Position numbers and translations under genes: made by a program. The notes beneath the pieces were generated by a model that saw nothing but the letters and a program-made list of their open reading frames with translations, was not told the origin of the DNA and did not search any database. Shown here piece after piece: positions 29,063-43,080 of a DNA stretch of 64,000 nt. The stretch covers positions 124,001 to 188,000 of the forward strand of contig RQOL01000955.1 in the NCBI GenBank assembly GCA_013076295.1, given 5' to 3'. The stretch is from Sanderia malayensis (Eukaryota; Cnidaria; Scyphozoa; Semaeostomeae; Pelagiidae). Numbering within the stretch: the stretch's first letter is position 1; every line of letters begins with the position of its first letter.

Positions 29063-30439
29063 TTCCCACAAATTACACTAAGGAAAAGTAACCATGATTC
29101 ACATAAATTACAGTAATGAAAAAAAATTCCTTCCCACAATTTACACACGAATCAACGTAAGAACGGCTAAAACTAAAGAATAATAGATGATTCATTCCCG
29201 CAATTTGCAGTAATGAAAGATAACCTTCATCCCCACAATTTACACATGAATCCACGCAAAAACTGTAAAAACAGATAAAAAAGATAATACTCATTCCCAC
29301 AATTTGCACTAATGAAAAGTGACATTCATTCCCACAATTTAGACGGATGAAAGTTGACATTGATTCCCACAATTTACACATTATTCCACGTAAAAAGAGC
29401 TAAAAAAATATGGCATTCTTTCCCACAAATTATACTAATGAAAAGTAACATTGATTCACACACATTACAGTAATGAAAGACATTAAATCCCATAATTTAC
29501 ACACGAATCCACGCAAAAACGGCAAAAACAGATAAAAGTATGACATTCATTCCCACAATATACACACTATTACACGTAAAAAGAGCTAAAAAGTATATAG
29601 CATTCTTTCCAAAAATTTACACTAATGAAAAGAAACATTCATTCCCACAAATTACAGTAATGAAAAAAATTTCCTTCCCGCAATTTACACACGAATCAAC
29701 GTAAAAACAGCTAAAACTAATCAATAATAGAGCATTTATTCCCACAATTTGCAGTAATGAAAAATAACCTTCATCCCCACAATTTACACATAAATTTACG
29801 CAAAAATGGTAAAAACAGATAAAAAAGATAATATTTATTCCCACAATTTACACTAATGAAAAGTGACATTCATTCCCACAATTTAAACTGTTGAGAAATG
29901 ACATTCATTCCCACAATTTACACATTATTCCACGTAAAAGGATCTAAAAAGTATATAGCATTCCTTCCCACAATTTACACTAATGAAAAGTAACCATGAA
30001 TCACAGAAATTACAGTAATGAAAAATAATTTCTTCCCACAAGTTACACACGAATCAACGTAAGAACAGCTAAAACTAAACAATAATAGAGGATTCATTCC
30101 CACAATGTGCAATAATGAAAAATAACCTTCATCCCCACAACACAACACATTTAGACATTCTTCCACGTAAAAAGAGCTAAAAAGTATATAGCAGTCTTTC
30201 CCAGAATTTACACTAATGAAAAGTAACCATGATCCACATAAATTAGAGTAATGAAAAAAAATTCCTTCCCACAATTTACACACGAATCAACGTAAGAACA
30301 GCTAAAACTAAACAATAATAGAGCATTCATTCCCACAATTTGCAGTATTGAAAAACAACCTTCATCCCCACAATTTACACATGAATCAACGCAAAAACGG
30401 TATTAACAGATAAAAAGATAATATTCATTCCCACAATTT
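28997..30439 (+). repeat. Segmental copy of 19275-20717
   Basis: Partner of the 19.3-20.7 kb block. After 30439 the order changes, and within 170 bp the second non-module island (30598-30709) follows. Confidence 0.78.
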
Positions 30440-30597
30440 GCACTAATGAAAAGAAACATTCATTCCCACAATTTAGACTGTTGAGAAATGACATTGATTC
30501 CCACAATTTACACATTATTCCACGTAAAAAGAGCTAAAAAGTATATAACATTCTTTCCCACAAATTACACTAATGAAAAATAACATTCATTCCCACA

Positions 30598-30709
30598 GTT
30601 TTTGTCAGATCAAGATTTACACCCATTCCCACATTTCACACGTGAATCTATGTTAATCCATCTGAAAAATAGTGAAAACACTTTTAGTTACTTTTTTCAG
30701 TGATATTAA
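30598..30709. repeat. Divergent non-module island, copy 2
   Basis: Second occurrence of the island at 9213-9327. The shared interior runs from CAGATCAAGATTTACACCC-like sequence to TTAGTTACTTTTTTCAGT, with a few substitutions such as TCTGAAAAATAG versus TCTAAAAAATTG. No reading frame or known repeat is recognised. Confidence 0.7.
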
Positions 30710-31824
30710 CATTCATTCCCGCAACGTACACACGAATCAACATAAGTAAACCTAAAACTAATAAAAATATGACATTTATTCCCACAATTTGCACTAATGA
30801 AAAGTGACATTCATTGCCAGAATTTAGACTGATGAAAATTGACATTGATTTCCACACATTACAGTAATGAAAATAAATTCATTCCGAGAATTTACGGATA
30901 ATATTGACAAGGATAATATTCATTCCCACCATTTACACTAATGACAAGTGACATTCATTCCAACAATTTAGACCGATGAAAGTTGACATTGATTCCCACA
31001 ATTTACACATTATTACACGTAAAAAGAGCTAAAAAAATATAGCATTCTTTCCCACAAATTACACTAATGAACAGTAACATTGATTTCCACACATTACAGT
31101 AATGAAAAAAAATTCATTCCCACAATTTACACACGAATCCACGCAAAAACGGCAAAAACAGATAAAAATATGACTTTCATTCCCTTAATTTGCAGTAATG
31201 AAAAATAACCTTCATCCAGACAATTTACACATGTATCCACGCAAAAATGGGAAAAACAGACAAAGAAGATAATATTCATTCCCACAATTTACACTAATGA
31301 AAAGTGACATTCATTCCCACAATTTACACTAATGAAAAATGACATTCATTCCCACAACTTAGACTGTTGAGAAATGACATTGATTCCGACAACTTACACA
31401 TTATTCCACGTAAAAGGAGCTTAAAAGTATATAGCATTCCTTCCCACAATTTACACTAATGAAAAGTCACCATGATTCACATAAATTACAGTAATGAAAA
31501 AAATTCCTTCCCACAATTTACACACGAATCAACGTAATAACAGTTAAAACTAAACAATAATAGAGGATTCATTCCCACAATTTGCAGTAATGAAAAGAAA
31601 CATTCATTCCCACAAATTAGAGTAATGAAAAAAAACTTCATTCCCACAATTTCCACACGAATCAACGCTAAAAACAGCTAAAGCTAATCAATAATAGAGC
31701 ATTGATTCCCACAATTTGCAGTAATGAAAAATAACGTTCCTCCCCACAATTTACACATGATCCACGCAAAGACGGTAAAAACAGATAAAGAAGATAACAA
31801 TCATTCCCACAATTTACACTAATG

Positions 31825-32735
31825 AAAAGTGACATTCATTGCCACAATTTAGACTAATGAAAAGTAACCATGATTCACATAAATTACAGTAATGAAACAA
31901 AATTCCTTCCCACAATTTACACTAATGAAAGGTGGCATTCATTCCCACAACGTAGACTGTTGAGAAATGACATTAATTCCCACAATTTACACATTATTCC
32001 ACGTAAAAAGAGCTAAAAAGAATATAGCATTCTTTCCCACAATTTACACTAATGAAAAGTAACCATGATTCACATAAATTACCGTAATGAAAAAAATTCC
32101 TTCCCACAATTTACACACGAATCAACGTAAGAACAGTTAAAACTAAACAATAATGGAGGATTCATTCCCACAATTTGCAGTAATGAACAATAACCTTCAT
32201 CCCCACAATTTACACATGAATCCACGCAAAAACGGTAAAAACAGATAACAAAGATAATATTCATTCCCACAATTTACACTAATGAAAAACAACCTTCACT
32301 CCCACAATTTACACTAATGAAAGGTGACATTCATTCCCACAATTTAGACTGATGAAAGTTGACATTGATTCCCAGAATTAACACATTGTTCCACGTAAAA
32401 AGAGCTAAAAAAATATAGCATTCTTTCCCACAAATTACACTAATGAACAGTAACATTGATTTCCACACATTACAGTAATGAAAAAAAATTCATTCCCACA
32501 ATTTACACACGAATCAACGCAAAAACGGCAAAAAGAGATAAAAAAGATAATATTCATTCCCAAAATTTAAACTAATGAAAAGTGACATTCATTCCCACAA
32601 TTTACAGTAATAAAAATAAGATTAATCCCACAATTTGCACATGAATCCACGCAAAAACTGTAAAAACAGATAAAGAAGATAATTTTTATTCAAACAATTT
32701 ACACTAATGAAAAGTGACATTCATTCCCACAATTT
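31825..32735 (+). repeat. Segmental copy of 25662-26572
   Basis: Partner of the 25.7 kb block with single-base changes, for example ACCGTAATG at 32082 for ACAGTAATG. No gene is seen. Confidence 0.75.
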
Positions 32736-35700
32736 AGACTGACGAAAGTTGACATTGATTCCCACAACTTACACATGAATCAACATAAATACACCTAAAG
32801 CTAATAAAAATATGACATTTATTCCCACAATTTGCACTAAGGAAAAGAAACAGTCATTTCCACAAACTACAGTAATGAAAAAAAATTCATTCCCACAATT
32901 TCCATAGGAATCAACCCTAAAAACAGCTAAAGCTAATCAATTATAGAGCAATCATTCCCACAATTTACACTAATGAAAAGTGACATTCATTCCCACAATT
33001 TAGACTGATGAAAGTTGACATTGATTGCCACAACTTACACACGAATCAACATAAATACACTTAAAACTAATAAAAATTTAAAGTTCATTCCCACAATTTA
33101 CACTAATGAATAGTAACCATGATTGACATAAATTACAGTAATGAAAAAAATTCCTTCCCGCAATTTACACACGAATCAACGTAAGAACAGCTAAAACTAA
33201 ACAATAATAGAAGATTCATTCCCACAGTTTGCACTAATGAAAAGAACCATTCATTCCCACAATTTGCAGTAATGAAAAATAACCTTCTTCCCCACAATTT
33301 ACACATGAATCCACGCAAAAACGGTAAAAACAGACAAAGAAGAAATTATTCATTCCCACAATTTACACTAATGAAAAGTGACATTCATTCCCACAATCTA
33401 GACTCATGAAAGTTGACATTGATTGCCACAACTTACACACGAATCAACATAAATACACTTAAAACTAATAAAAATTTAAAGTTCATTCCCACAATTTACA
33501 CTAATGAATAGTAACCATGATTGACATAAATTACAGTAATGAAAAAAATTCCTTCCCGCGATTTACACACGAATCAACGTAAGAACAACTAAAACTAAAC
33601 AATAATAGAAGATTCATTCCCACAGTTTGCACTAATGAAAAGAACCATTCATTCCCGCAATTTGCAGTAATGAAAAATAACCTTCATCCCCACAATTTAC
33701 ACATGAATCCACGCAAAAACGATCAAAACAGATAAAAAAGATAATATTCATTCCCACAATTTACACTAATGAAAACTAACCATGATTCACATAAATTACA
33801 GTAATGAAAAAAAATTCCTTCCCACAATTTACACATGAATCAACGTAAGAACAGCTAAAACTAAACAATAATAGAGGATTCATTCCCGCAATTTGCAGTA
33901 ATGAAAAATAACCTTCATCCCCACAATTTACACATGAATCCACGCAAAAACGTTAAAAACAGATAAAAAAGATAATATTCATTCCCACAATTTACACTAA
34001 TGAAAAACAACCTTCACTCCCACAATTTACACTAATGAAAGGTGACATTCATTCCCACAATTTAGACTGTTGAGAAATGACATTGATTCCCACAATTTAC
34101 ACATTATACCACGTAAAAAGAGCTAAAAAGTATATAGCATTCTTTCCCACAATTTACACTAATGAAAAGTAACCATGATTCACATAAATGACAGTAATGA
34201 AAAAAAATTCCTTCCCACATTTTACACACGAATCAACGTAAGAACAGCTAAAACTAATCAATAATAGAGGATTCATTCCCGCAATTTGCAGTAATGAAAA
34301 TAACCCTCATCCCCACAATTTACACATGAATCCACTTAAAAACGGTAAAAACAGATAAAAAAGATAATATTGAATCCCACAATTTACACTAATGAAAAAT
34401 AACCTTCATTCCCACAATTTACACTAATGAAAGGTGACATTCATTCCCACAATTTAGACTGTTGAGAAATGACATTAATTCCCACTATTTACACATTATT
34501 CCACATAAAAAGAGCTAAAAAGTATATAGCATTCTTTCCCACAATTTACACTCATGAAAAGTAACCATGATTCACATAAATGACAGTAATGAAAAAAAAT
34601 TCCTTCCCACAATTTACACACGAATCAACGTAAGAACAGCTAAAATTAAACAATAATAGAGGATTCATTCCCGCAATTTGCAGTAATGAAAAATAACCTT
34701 CATCCCCACAATTTACACATGATCCCACGCAAAAACGGTAAAAAGAGATAAAAAAGATAATATTGATTCCCACAATTTACACTAATGAAAAGTGACATTC
34801 CTTCCCACAATTTACACACGAATCAACGTAAGAACAGCTAAAACTAATCAATAATAGAGGATTTATTCCCGCAATTTGCAGTAATGAAAAATAAGCTTCA
34901 TCCCCACAATTTACACATGAATCCACGCAAAAACGGTAAAAACAGATAAAAAGATAATATTTATTCATACAAATTGAAATAATGAAAAGAAACATCCATT
35001 CCCACAATTTGCAGTAATGAAAAATAACCTTCATCCCCACAATTTACACATGAATCCACGTAAGAACAGCTAAAACTAAACAATAATAGAGGATTCATTC
35101 CCGCAATTTGCAGTAATGAAAAATAACCTTCATCCCCACAATTTACACTAATGAAAGGTGACATTCATTTCCACAATTTAGACTTTTGAGAAATGACATT
35201 GATTCCCACAATTTACACATTATTCCAAATGAAAAGAGCTAAAAAGCATATAGCATTCTTTCCCACAATTTACACTAATGAAAAGTAACCATGATTCACA
35301 TAAATTACAGTAATGAAAAAAAATTCCTTCCCACAATTTACACATGAATCAACGTAAGAACAGCTAAAACTAAACAATAATAGAGGATTCATTCCCGCAA
35401 TTTGCAGTAATGAACAATAACCTTCATCCCCACAATTTACACATGAATCCACGCAAAAACGGTAAAAACAGATAACAAAGATAATATTCATTCCCACAAT
35501 TTACACTAATGAAAAACAACCTTCACTCCCACAATTTACACTAATGAAAGGTGACATTCATTCCCACAATTTAGACTGATGAAAGTTGACATTGATTCCC
35601 AGAATTAACACATTGTTCCACGTAAAAAGAGCTAAAAAGTATATAGCAGTCTTTCCCAGAATTTACACTAATGAAAAGTAACCATGATCCACATAAATTA

Positions 35701-37069
35701 GAGTAATGAAAAAAAATTCCTTCCCACAATTTACACACGAATCAACGTAAGAACAGCTAAAACTAAACAATAATAGAGCATTCATTCCCACAATTTGCAG
35801 TATTGAAAAACAACCTTCATCCCCACAATTTACACATGAATCAACGCAAAAACGGTATTAACAGATAAAAAGATAATATTCATTCCCACAATTTGCACTA
35901 ATGAAAAGAAACATTCATTCCCACAATTTAGACTGTTGAGAAATGACATTGATTCCCACAATTTACACATTATTCCACGTAAAAAGAGCTAAAAAGAATA
36001 TAGCATTCTTTCCCACAATTTACACTAATGAAAAGTAACCATGATTCACATAAATTACAGTAATGAAAAAAATTCCTTCCCACAATTTACACACGAATCA
36101 ACGTAAGAACAGTTAAAACTAAACAATAATGGAGGATTCATTCCCACAATTTGCAGTAATGAAAAATAACCTTCATCCCCGCAATTTAAACATGAATCCA
36201 CGCAAAAACGGTAAAAACAGATAAAAAAGATAATATTCATTCCCACAATTTACACTAATGAAAGTGACATTCATGCCCACAATTTAGACTGACGAATGTT
36301 GACATTGATTCCCACAACTTACACATGAATCAACATAAATACACCTAAAACTATTAAAAATATGACATTTATTCCCACATTTTGCACTAATGAAAAGAAA
36401 CATTCATTCCCACAAGTTACAGTAATGAAAAGAAATTTATTCCCACAATTTCCACACGAATCAACGTATGAACAGCTAAAACTAAACAATAATAGAGGAT
36501 TCATTGCCACAATTTGCAGTAATGCAAAATAACGTTCATCCCCACAATTTACACATGAATCCACACAAAGAGGGTAAAAACAGATAAAGAAGATAATATT
36601 CATTCCCACAATTTACACTAATGAAAAGTGACATTCATTCCCAGTATTTAGACTGATGAAAATTGGCATTGATTTCCACACATTACAGTAATGAAAAAAA
36701 ATTCATTCCGAGAATTTACACACGAATCCACGCAAAAACGGCAAAAACAGATAAAGAAGATAATATTCATTCCCACCATTTACACTAATGACAAGTGACA
36801 TTCATTCCCACAATTTAGACTCATGAAAGTTGACATTGATTCCCACAATTTACATATTATTCCACGTAAAAGGAGCTAAAAAAATAGCATTCTTTCCAAC
36901 AATTTACACTAATGAAAAGTAAAATTGATTCCCACACATTACAGTAATGAAAAAAAATTGATTCCGACAATTTACACACGAATCCACGCAAAAACGGCAA
37001 AAACAAATAAAAAAGATAATATTCATTCCCACCATTTACACTAATGACAAGTGACATTCATTTCCACAA
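32736..37069 (+). repeat. Array segment, ordinary modules
   Basis: Typical modules with the ~358-bp order partly preserved. Local near-duplicates occur at 33.0-33.3 and 33.4-33.7 kb (period about 410 bp) and at 34.0-34.4 and 34.4-34.8 kb. The stretch 35636-35930 matches 20.47-20.72 and 30.19-30.47 kb. Nothing other than satellite is seen. Confidence 0.8.
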
Positions 37070-37732
37070 TTTAGACTGATGAAAGTTGACATTGATTCCC
37101 ACAATTTACACATTGTTCCACGTAAAAAAGGCTAAAAAAATATAGCATTCTTTCCCTCAATTTACACTAATGAAAAGTAACCATGATTCACATAAATTAC
37201 AGTAATGAGAAAAATTCCTTCTCACAATTTACACACGAATCAACATAAGAACAGCTAAAACTAAACAATAATAGAGGATTCATTCCCACAATTTGCAGTA
37301 ATGAAAAATAACCTTCATCCCCACAATTTACACATGAATCAAAGCAAAAACGGTAAAAACAGATAAAAAGGATAATATTCATTTCCACAATTTACATTAA
37401 TGAAAAATAACCTTCATTCCCACAACTTATACATGAATCAGCATACAAACACCTAAAACTAATAAAAACTTAAAGTTCATTCCCACAATTTGCACTAATG
37501 AAAAGAAACATTCATTCCCACAATTTAGACTGATGAAAGTTGACATTGATTCCCACAATTTATGTATTATTCCACGTAAAAGGAGCTAAAAAATTAGCAT
37601 TCTTTCCCACAAATTACACTAATGAAAAGTAACATTGATTCCCACACACTACAGTAATGAAAAAATCTAATTCTCACAATTTACACGCAAAAACGGCAAA
37701 ACAGATAAAAATTTAACGTTCTTTCCCACAAT
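37070..37732 (+). repeat. 663-bp tandem duplication, copy 1
   Basis: The pair 37070-37732 and 37733-38395 repeats with a 663-bp period. Markers are CAGTAATGAGAAAAATTCC, ATGAATCAAAGCAAAAACGG, AATTTATGTATTATTC and the short module AATTTACACGCAAAAACGG. Related versions lie near 41.0, 42.5 and 60.7 kb. Confidence 0.8.
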
Positions 37733-38395
37733 TTAGACTGATGAAAGTTGACGTTGATTCCCACAATTTACACATTATTCCACGTAAAAACAGCTAAAAA
37801 AAATATAGCATTCTTTCCCTCAATTTACACTAATGAAAAGTAACCATGATTCACATAAATTACAGTAATGAGAAAAATTCCTTCTCACAATTTACACACG
37901 AATCAACATAAGAACAGCTAAAACTAAACAATAATAGAGGATTCATTCCCACAATTTGCAGTAATGAAAAATAACCTTCATCCCCACAATTTACACATGA
38001 ATCAAAGCAAAAACGGTAAAAACAGATAAAAAGGATCATATTCATTTCCACAATTTACATTAATGAAAAATAACCTTCATTCCCACAACTTATACACGAA
38101 TCAGCATACAAACACCTAAAACTAATAAAAACTTAAAGTTCATTCCCACAATTTGCACTAATGAAAAGAAAAATTCATTCCCACAATTTAGACTGATGAA
38201 AGTTGACATTGATTCCCACAATTTATGTATTATTCGACGTAAAAGGAGCTAAAAAAATAGCATTCTTTCCCACAAATTACACTAATGAAAAGTAACATTG
38301 ATTCCCACACACTACAGTAATGAAAAAATCTAATTCTCACAATTTACACGCAAAAACGGCAAAACAGATAAAAATTTAACGTTCTTTCCCACAAT
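37733..38395 (+). repeat. 663-bp tandem duplication, copy 2
   Basis: Second copy with a handful of substitutions, such as GGATCATATTC for GGATAATATTC and ATTCGACG for ATTCCACG. Divergence from copy 1 begins where TTTAGACTG there becomes TTTGCACTAAAGG here. Confidence 0.8.
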
Positions 38396-40974
38396 TTGCA
38401 CTAAAGGAAAGAAACATTCATTGCCACAATTTAGACATGAATCCAAGTAAAAACGTCAAAAACAAATAAAAATTATAACATTCATTCCCACAATTTACAG
38501 TACTGAAAAATAACATTCAGTCTCACAATTTACACATGAATCCACGCAAAAACAGCAAAAACAAGTAAAAAAAAGCATTCTGTCACACAATTTTTACTAA
38601 TGAAAAGTGACATTCATTCCCACAATTTAGACTGATGAAAGTTGACATTGATTTCCACACATTACAGTAATGAAAAATAACGTTGATCCCCACAATTTAC
38701 ACATGAATCCACGCAAAGACGGTAAAAACAGATAAAGAAGATAATATTCATTCCCACAATTTACACTAATGAACAATAACATTGATTTCCACACATTACA
38801 GTAATGAAAAAAAATTCATTCCCACAATTTACACACGAATCCACGCAAAAACGGCAAAAACAGATAAAAATATGACTTTCATTCCCTTAATTTGCAGTAA
38901 TGAAAAAAAACCTTCATCCAGACAATTTACACATGTATCCACGCAAAAATGGGTAAAACAGACAAAGAAGATAATATTCATTCCCACAATTTACACTAAT
39001 GAAAAGTGACATTCATTCCCACAATTTACACTAATGAAAAATGACATTCATTCCCACAACTTAGACTGTTGAGAAATGACATTGATTCCCACAATTTACA
39101 CATTATTCCACGTAAAAGGAGCTAAAAAGTATATAGCATTCCTTCCCACAATTTACACTAATGAAAAGTCACCATGATTCACATAAATTACAGTAATGAA
39201 AAAAATTCCTTCCCACAATTTACACACGAATCAACGTAAGAACAGTTAAAACTAAACAATAATAGAGGATTCATTCCCACAATTTGCAGTAATGAAAAAT
39301 AGCGTTCATCCCACAATTTACACATGATCCACGCAAAGACGGTAAAAACAGATAAAGAAGATAATATTCATTCCCACAATTTACACTAATGAAAAGTGAC
39401 AGTCATTCCCACAATTTAGACTAATTAAAGTTGACATTGATTGCCACAACTTACACACGAATAAACATAAATACACCTAAAACTAATAAAAATTTAAAGT
39501 TCATTCCCACAATTTACACTAATGAAAAGTGACATTCATTCCCACAATTTAGACTGATGAAAGTTGACATTGATTCCCACAATTTACACATTGTTCCACT
39601 TAAAAAGAGCTAAAAAAATATAGCATTCTTTCCCACAAATTACACTAATGAACAGTAACATTGATTTCCACACATTACAGTAATGAAATAAAATTCATTC
39701 CCACAATTTACACACGAATCCACGCAAAAACGGCAAAAACAGATAAAAATATGACTTTCATTTCCTTAATTTGCAGTAATGAAAAATAACCTTCATCCAG
39801 ACAATTTACACACGAATCCACCCAAAAACGGCAAAAACAGATTAAAATATGACAATCATCCCCACAATTTACACACGAATCAACGCAAAAACGGTAAAAA
39901 CAGATAAAAAAGATAATATTCATTCCCACAATTTACACAAATGAAAAGTGACATTCTTTCCCACAATTTACACTAATGAAAAGTAACCATGATTCGCAAA
40001 AATTACAGTAATGAAAAATAATTCCTTCCCACAAGTTACACACGAAACAACGTAAGAACAGCTAAAACTAATAAATAATAGAGCATTCATTCCCACAATT
40101 TGCAGTAATAAAAAATAAATTTCATCCCCACAATTTACACATGAATCCACGCAAAAACCGTAAAAGAGATAAATAAGATAATATTCATTCCCACAATTTA
40201 CACTAATGAAAAGTGACATTCATTCCCACAATTTAGACTGGTGAGAAGTGACATTGATTCCCACAATTTACACATTATTCCACGTAAGAAGAGCTAAAAA
40301 GTAAATAGAATTTTTTCCGACAAATTCCACTAATGAAAAGTAACCATGATTCACATAAATCACAGTAATGAAAAAAAATTCCTTCCCACAATTTACACAC
40401 GAATCAACGTAAGAAAAGCTAAAACTAAACAATAATAGAGGATTCATTCCCACAATTTACACTAATGAATAGTAATCATGTTTGACATAATTTACAGTAA
40501 TGAAAAAAATTCCTTCCCACAATTTACACACGAAACAACGTAAGAACAGCTAAAACTAATAAATAATAGAGCATTCATTCCCACAATTTGCAGTAATAAA
40601 AAATAAATTTCATCCCCACAATTTACACATGAATCCCCGCAAAAACGGTAAAAAGAGATAAAAAAAATAATATTCATTCCCACAATATACACTAATGAAA
40701 AGTGACATTCATTCCCACAATTTAGACTGATGAAAGGTGACATTCATTCCCACAATTTAGACTGTTGAGAAGTGACATTGATTCCCACAATTTACACATT
40801 ATTCCACGTAAAAAGAGCTAAAACGTATATAGCATTCTTTCCGACAATTTCCACTAATGAAAAGTAACCATGATTCACATAAATTACAGTAATGAAAACA
40901 AATTCCTTCCCTCAATTTACACACGAATCAACGTAAGAACAGCTAAAACTAAACAATAATAGAGGATTCATTCC
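38396..40974 (+). repeat. Array segment, ordinary modules
   Basis: Standard modules. 38.78-39.27 kb resembles 31.08-31.60 kb, sharing TTCATCCAGACAATTT and GTATCCACGCAAAAATGGG. Two CATGTTTGACATAATTT/CATGATTCGCAAAAATT variants are private. No gene is seen. Confidence 0.78.
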
Positions 40975-41740
40975 CACAATTTGCAGTAATGAAAAATAAC
41001 CTTCATCCCCACAATTTACACATGAATCAAAGCAAAAACGGTAAAAACAGATAAAAAGGATAATATTCATTTCCACAATTTACATTAATGAAAAATAACC
41101 TTCATTCCCACAACTTATACACGAATCAACATACAAACACCTAAAACTAATAAAAACTTAAAGTTCATTCCCACAATTTGCACTAATGAAAAGAAACATT
41201 CGATCCCACAATTTAGACTGATGAAAGTTGACATTGATTGCCACAAATTATGTATTATTCCACGTAAAAGGAGCTAAAAAAATAGCATTCTTTCCCACAA
41301 ATTACACTAATGAAAAGTAACATTGATTCCCACACACTACAGTAATGAAAAAATCTAATTCCCACAATTTACACGCAAAAACGGCAAAACAGATAAAAAT
41401 TTAACGTTCTTTCCCACAATTTGCACTAAAGGAAAGAAGCATTCATTCCCACAATTTAGACATGAATCCAAGTAAAAACGTCAAAAACAAATAAAAATTA
41501 TAACATTCATTCCCACAATTTACAGTAATGAAAAATAACATTCAGTCTCACAATTTACACATGGATCCACGCAAAAACAGCAAAAACAAGTAAAAAAAAG
41601 CATTCTGTCACACAATTTTTACTAATGAAAGGTGACATTCATTCCCACAATTTAGACTGATGAAAGTTGACATTGATTCCCACAATTTACACATTATTCC
41701 AGGTAAAAACAGCTAAAAAAAATATAGCATTCTTTCCCAC
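40975..41740 (+). repeat. Segmental copy of 60680-61445
   Basis: Contains the same modules as the 663-bp tandem block plus TCTGTCACACAATTTTTAC. The near-identical partner is about 19.7 kb downstream, on the other side of the retrotransposon. Confidence 0.7.
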
Positions 41741-41999
41741 AATTTACACTAATGAAAAGTAACCATGATTCACATAAATTACAGTAATGAAAAAAAATTC
41801 CTTCCCACAATTTACACACGAATCAACGTAAGAAAAGCTAAAACTAAACAATAATAGAGCATTCATTCCCACAATTTGCAGTAATGAAAAATAAATTTCA
41901 TCCCCACAATTTACACATGAATCCCCGCAAAAACGGTAAAAAGAGATAAAAAAAATAATATTCATTCCCACAATATACACTAATGAAAAGTGACATTCA

Positions 42000-42850
42000 T
42001 TCCCACAATTTACACGTGAATCCACGCGAAAACGGTAATAACAGACAAAGAAGATAATATTCATTCCCACATCTGGCACTAATGAAAAAGCTATAACTAA
42101 ACAATAATAAAACATTGATTCCCACACATTACAGTAATGAAAAAGCATTAATTCCCATAATTTACACACGAATCCACGCAAAAACGGCAAAAACAGATAA
42201 AAGTATGACATTCACTCCCGCAATTTACACATTATTCCACGTAAAAGGGGCTAAAAAGTATATAGCATTCTTTCCCACAATTTACACTAATGAAAAGAAA
42301 CATTCATTCCAACAAATTACAGTAATGAAAATAAATTCATTCCCACAATTTCGAAACGAATCAACGCTAAAAACAGCTACAGCTAATCAATAATAGAATA
42401 TTCATTCCCACAATTTGCAGTAATGAAAAATAACCTTCATCCCCACAATTTACACATGAATCCACGCAAAGACTGTAAAATGATATAAAGAAGATAATAT
42501 TGATTCCCACAATTTACACTAATGAAAAGTAACCATGATTCACATAAATTACAGTAATGAGAAAAATTCCTTCCCACAATTTACACACGAATCAACATAA
42601 GAACAGCTAAAACTAAACAATAATAGAGGATTCATTCCCACAATTTGCAGTAATGAAAAATAACCTTCATCCCCACAATTTACACATGAATCAAAGCAAA
42701 AACGGTAAAAACAGATAAAAAGGATAATATTCATTTCCACAATTTACATTAATGAAAAATAACCTTCATTCCCACAACTTATACACGAATCAACATACAA
42801 ACACCTAAAACTAATAAAAACTTAAAGTTCCTTCCCACATTTTCACTAAT
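42000..42850 (+). repeat. Segmental copy of 60050-60890
   Basis: Shared unusual junction AGCTATAACTAAACAATAATA joined to ACATTGATTCCCACACATTAC, and shared GGGGC variant near 42247. The offset is about 18050 bp with several indels in the partner. Confidence 0.7.
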
Positions 42851-42902
42851 GAAAAGTGACATTCATTCCACAATTTAGACTGATGAAAGTTGACATTGAT
42901 TC

Positions 42903-43080
42903 CCAAAACTTACAATTTATGAGAAATAACATGAATTCCGAGAATTTACACTAATGAGAATTAAGATTCAATCCCACAATTTACAGTAATGAAAAATAAC
43001 ATTCATTCCCACACTTTCGGCTGAAGAAAATTATCATCCCTTCCAACAATTGAAACATGAATGCACGCAAGAACAGCTAA
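42903..43080 (+). repeat. Most divergent satellite modules in the array
   Basis: Cores are still recognisable but strongly changed: CCCAAAACTTACAATTTATG, GAATTCCGAGAATTTAC, CACACTTTCGGCTGAAG and TCCAACAATTGAAACATG. No near-identical partner was found in the window. It may be an older surviving patch. Confidence 0.6.

Noticed and set aside
41744..42211. Longest satellite open frame, 155 codons on the minus strand, with recurring Cys-rich phrases such as SYVDSCVNCGKEFFF
   Set aside because: It is the translated repeat. Similar frames occur on both strands wherever modules keep phase, with no start context, length conservation or domain. Stops fall at the same module types.
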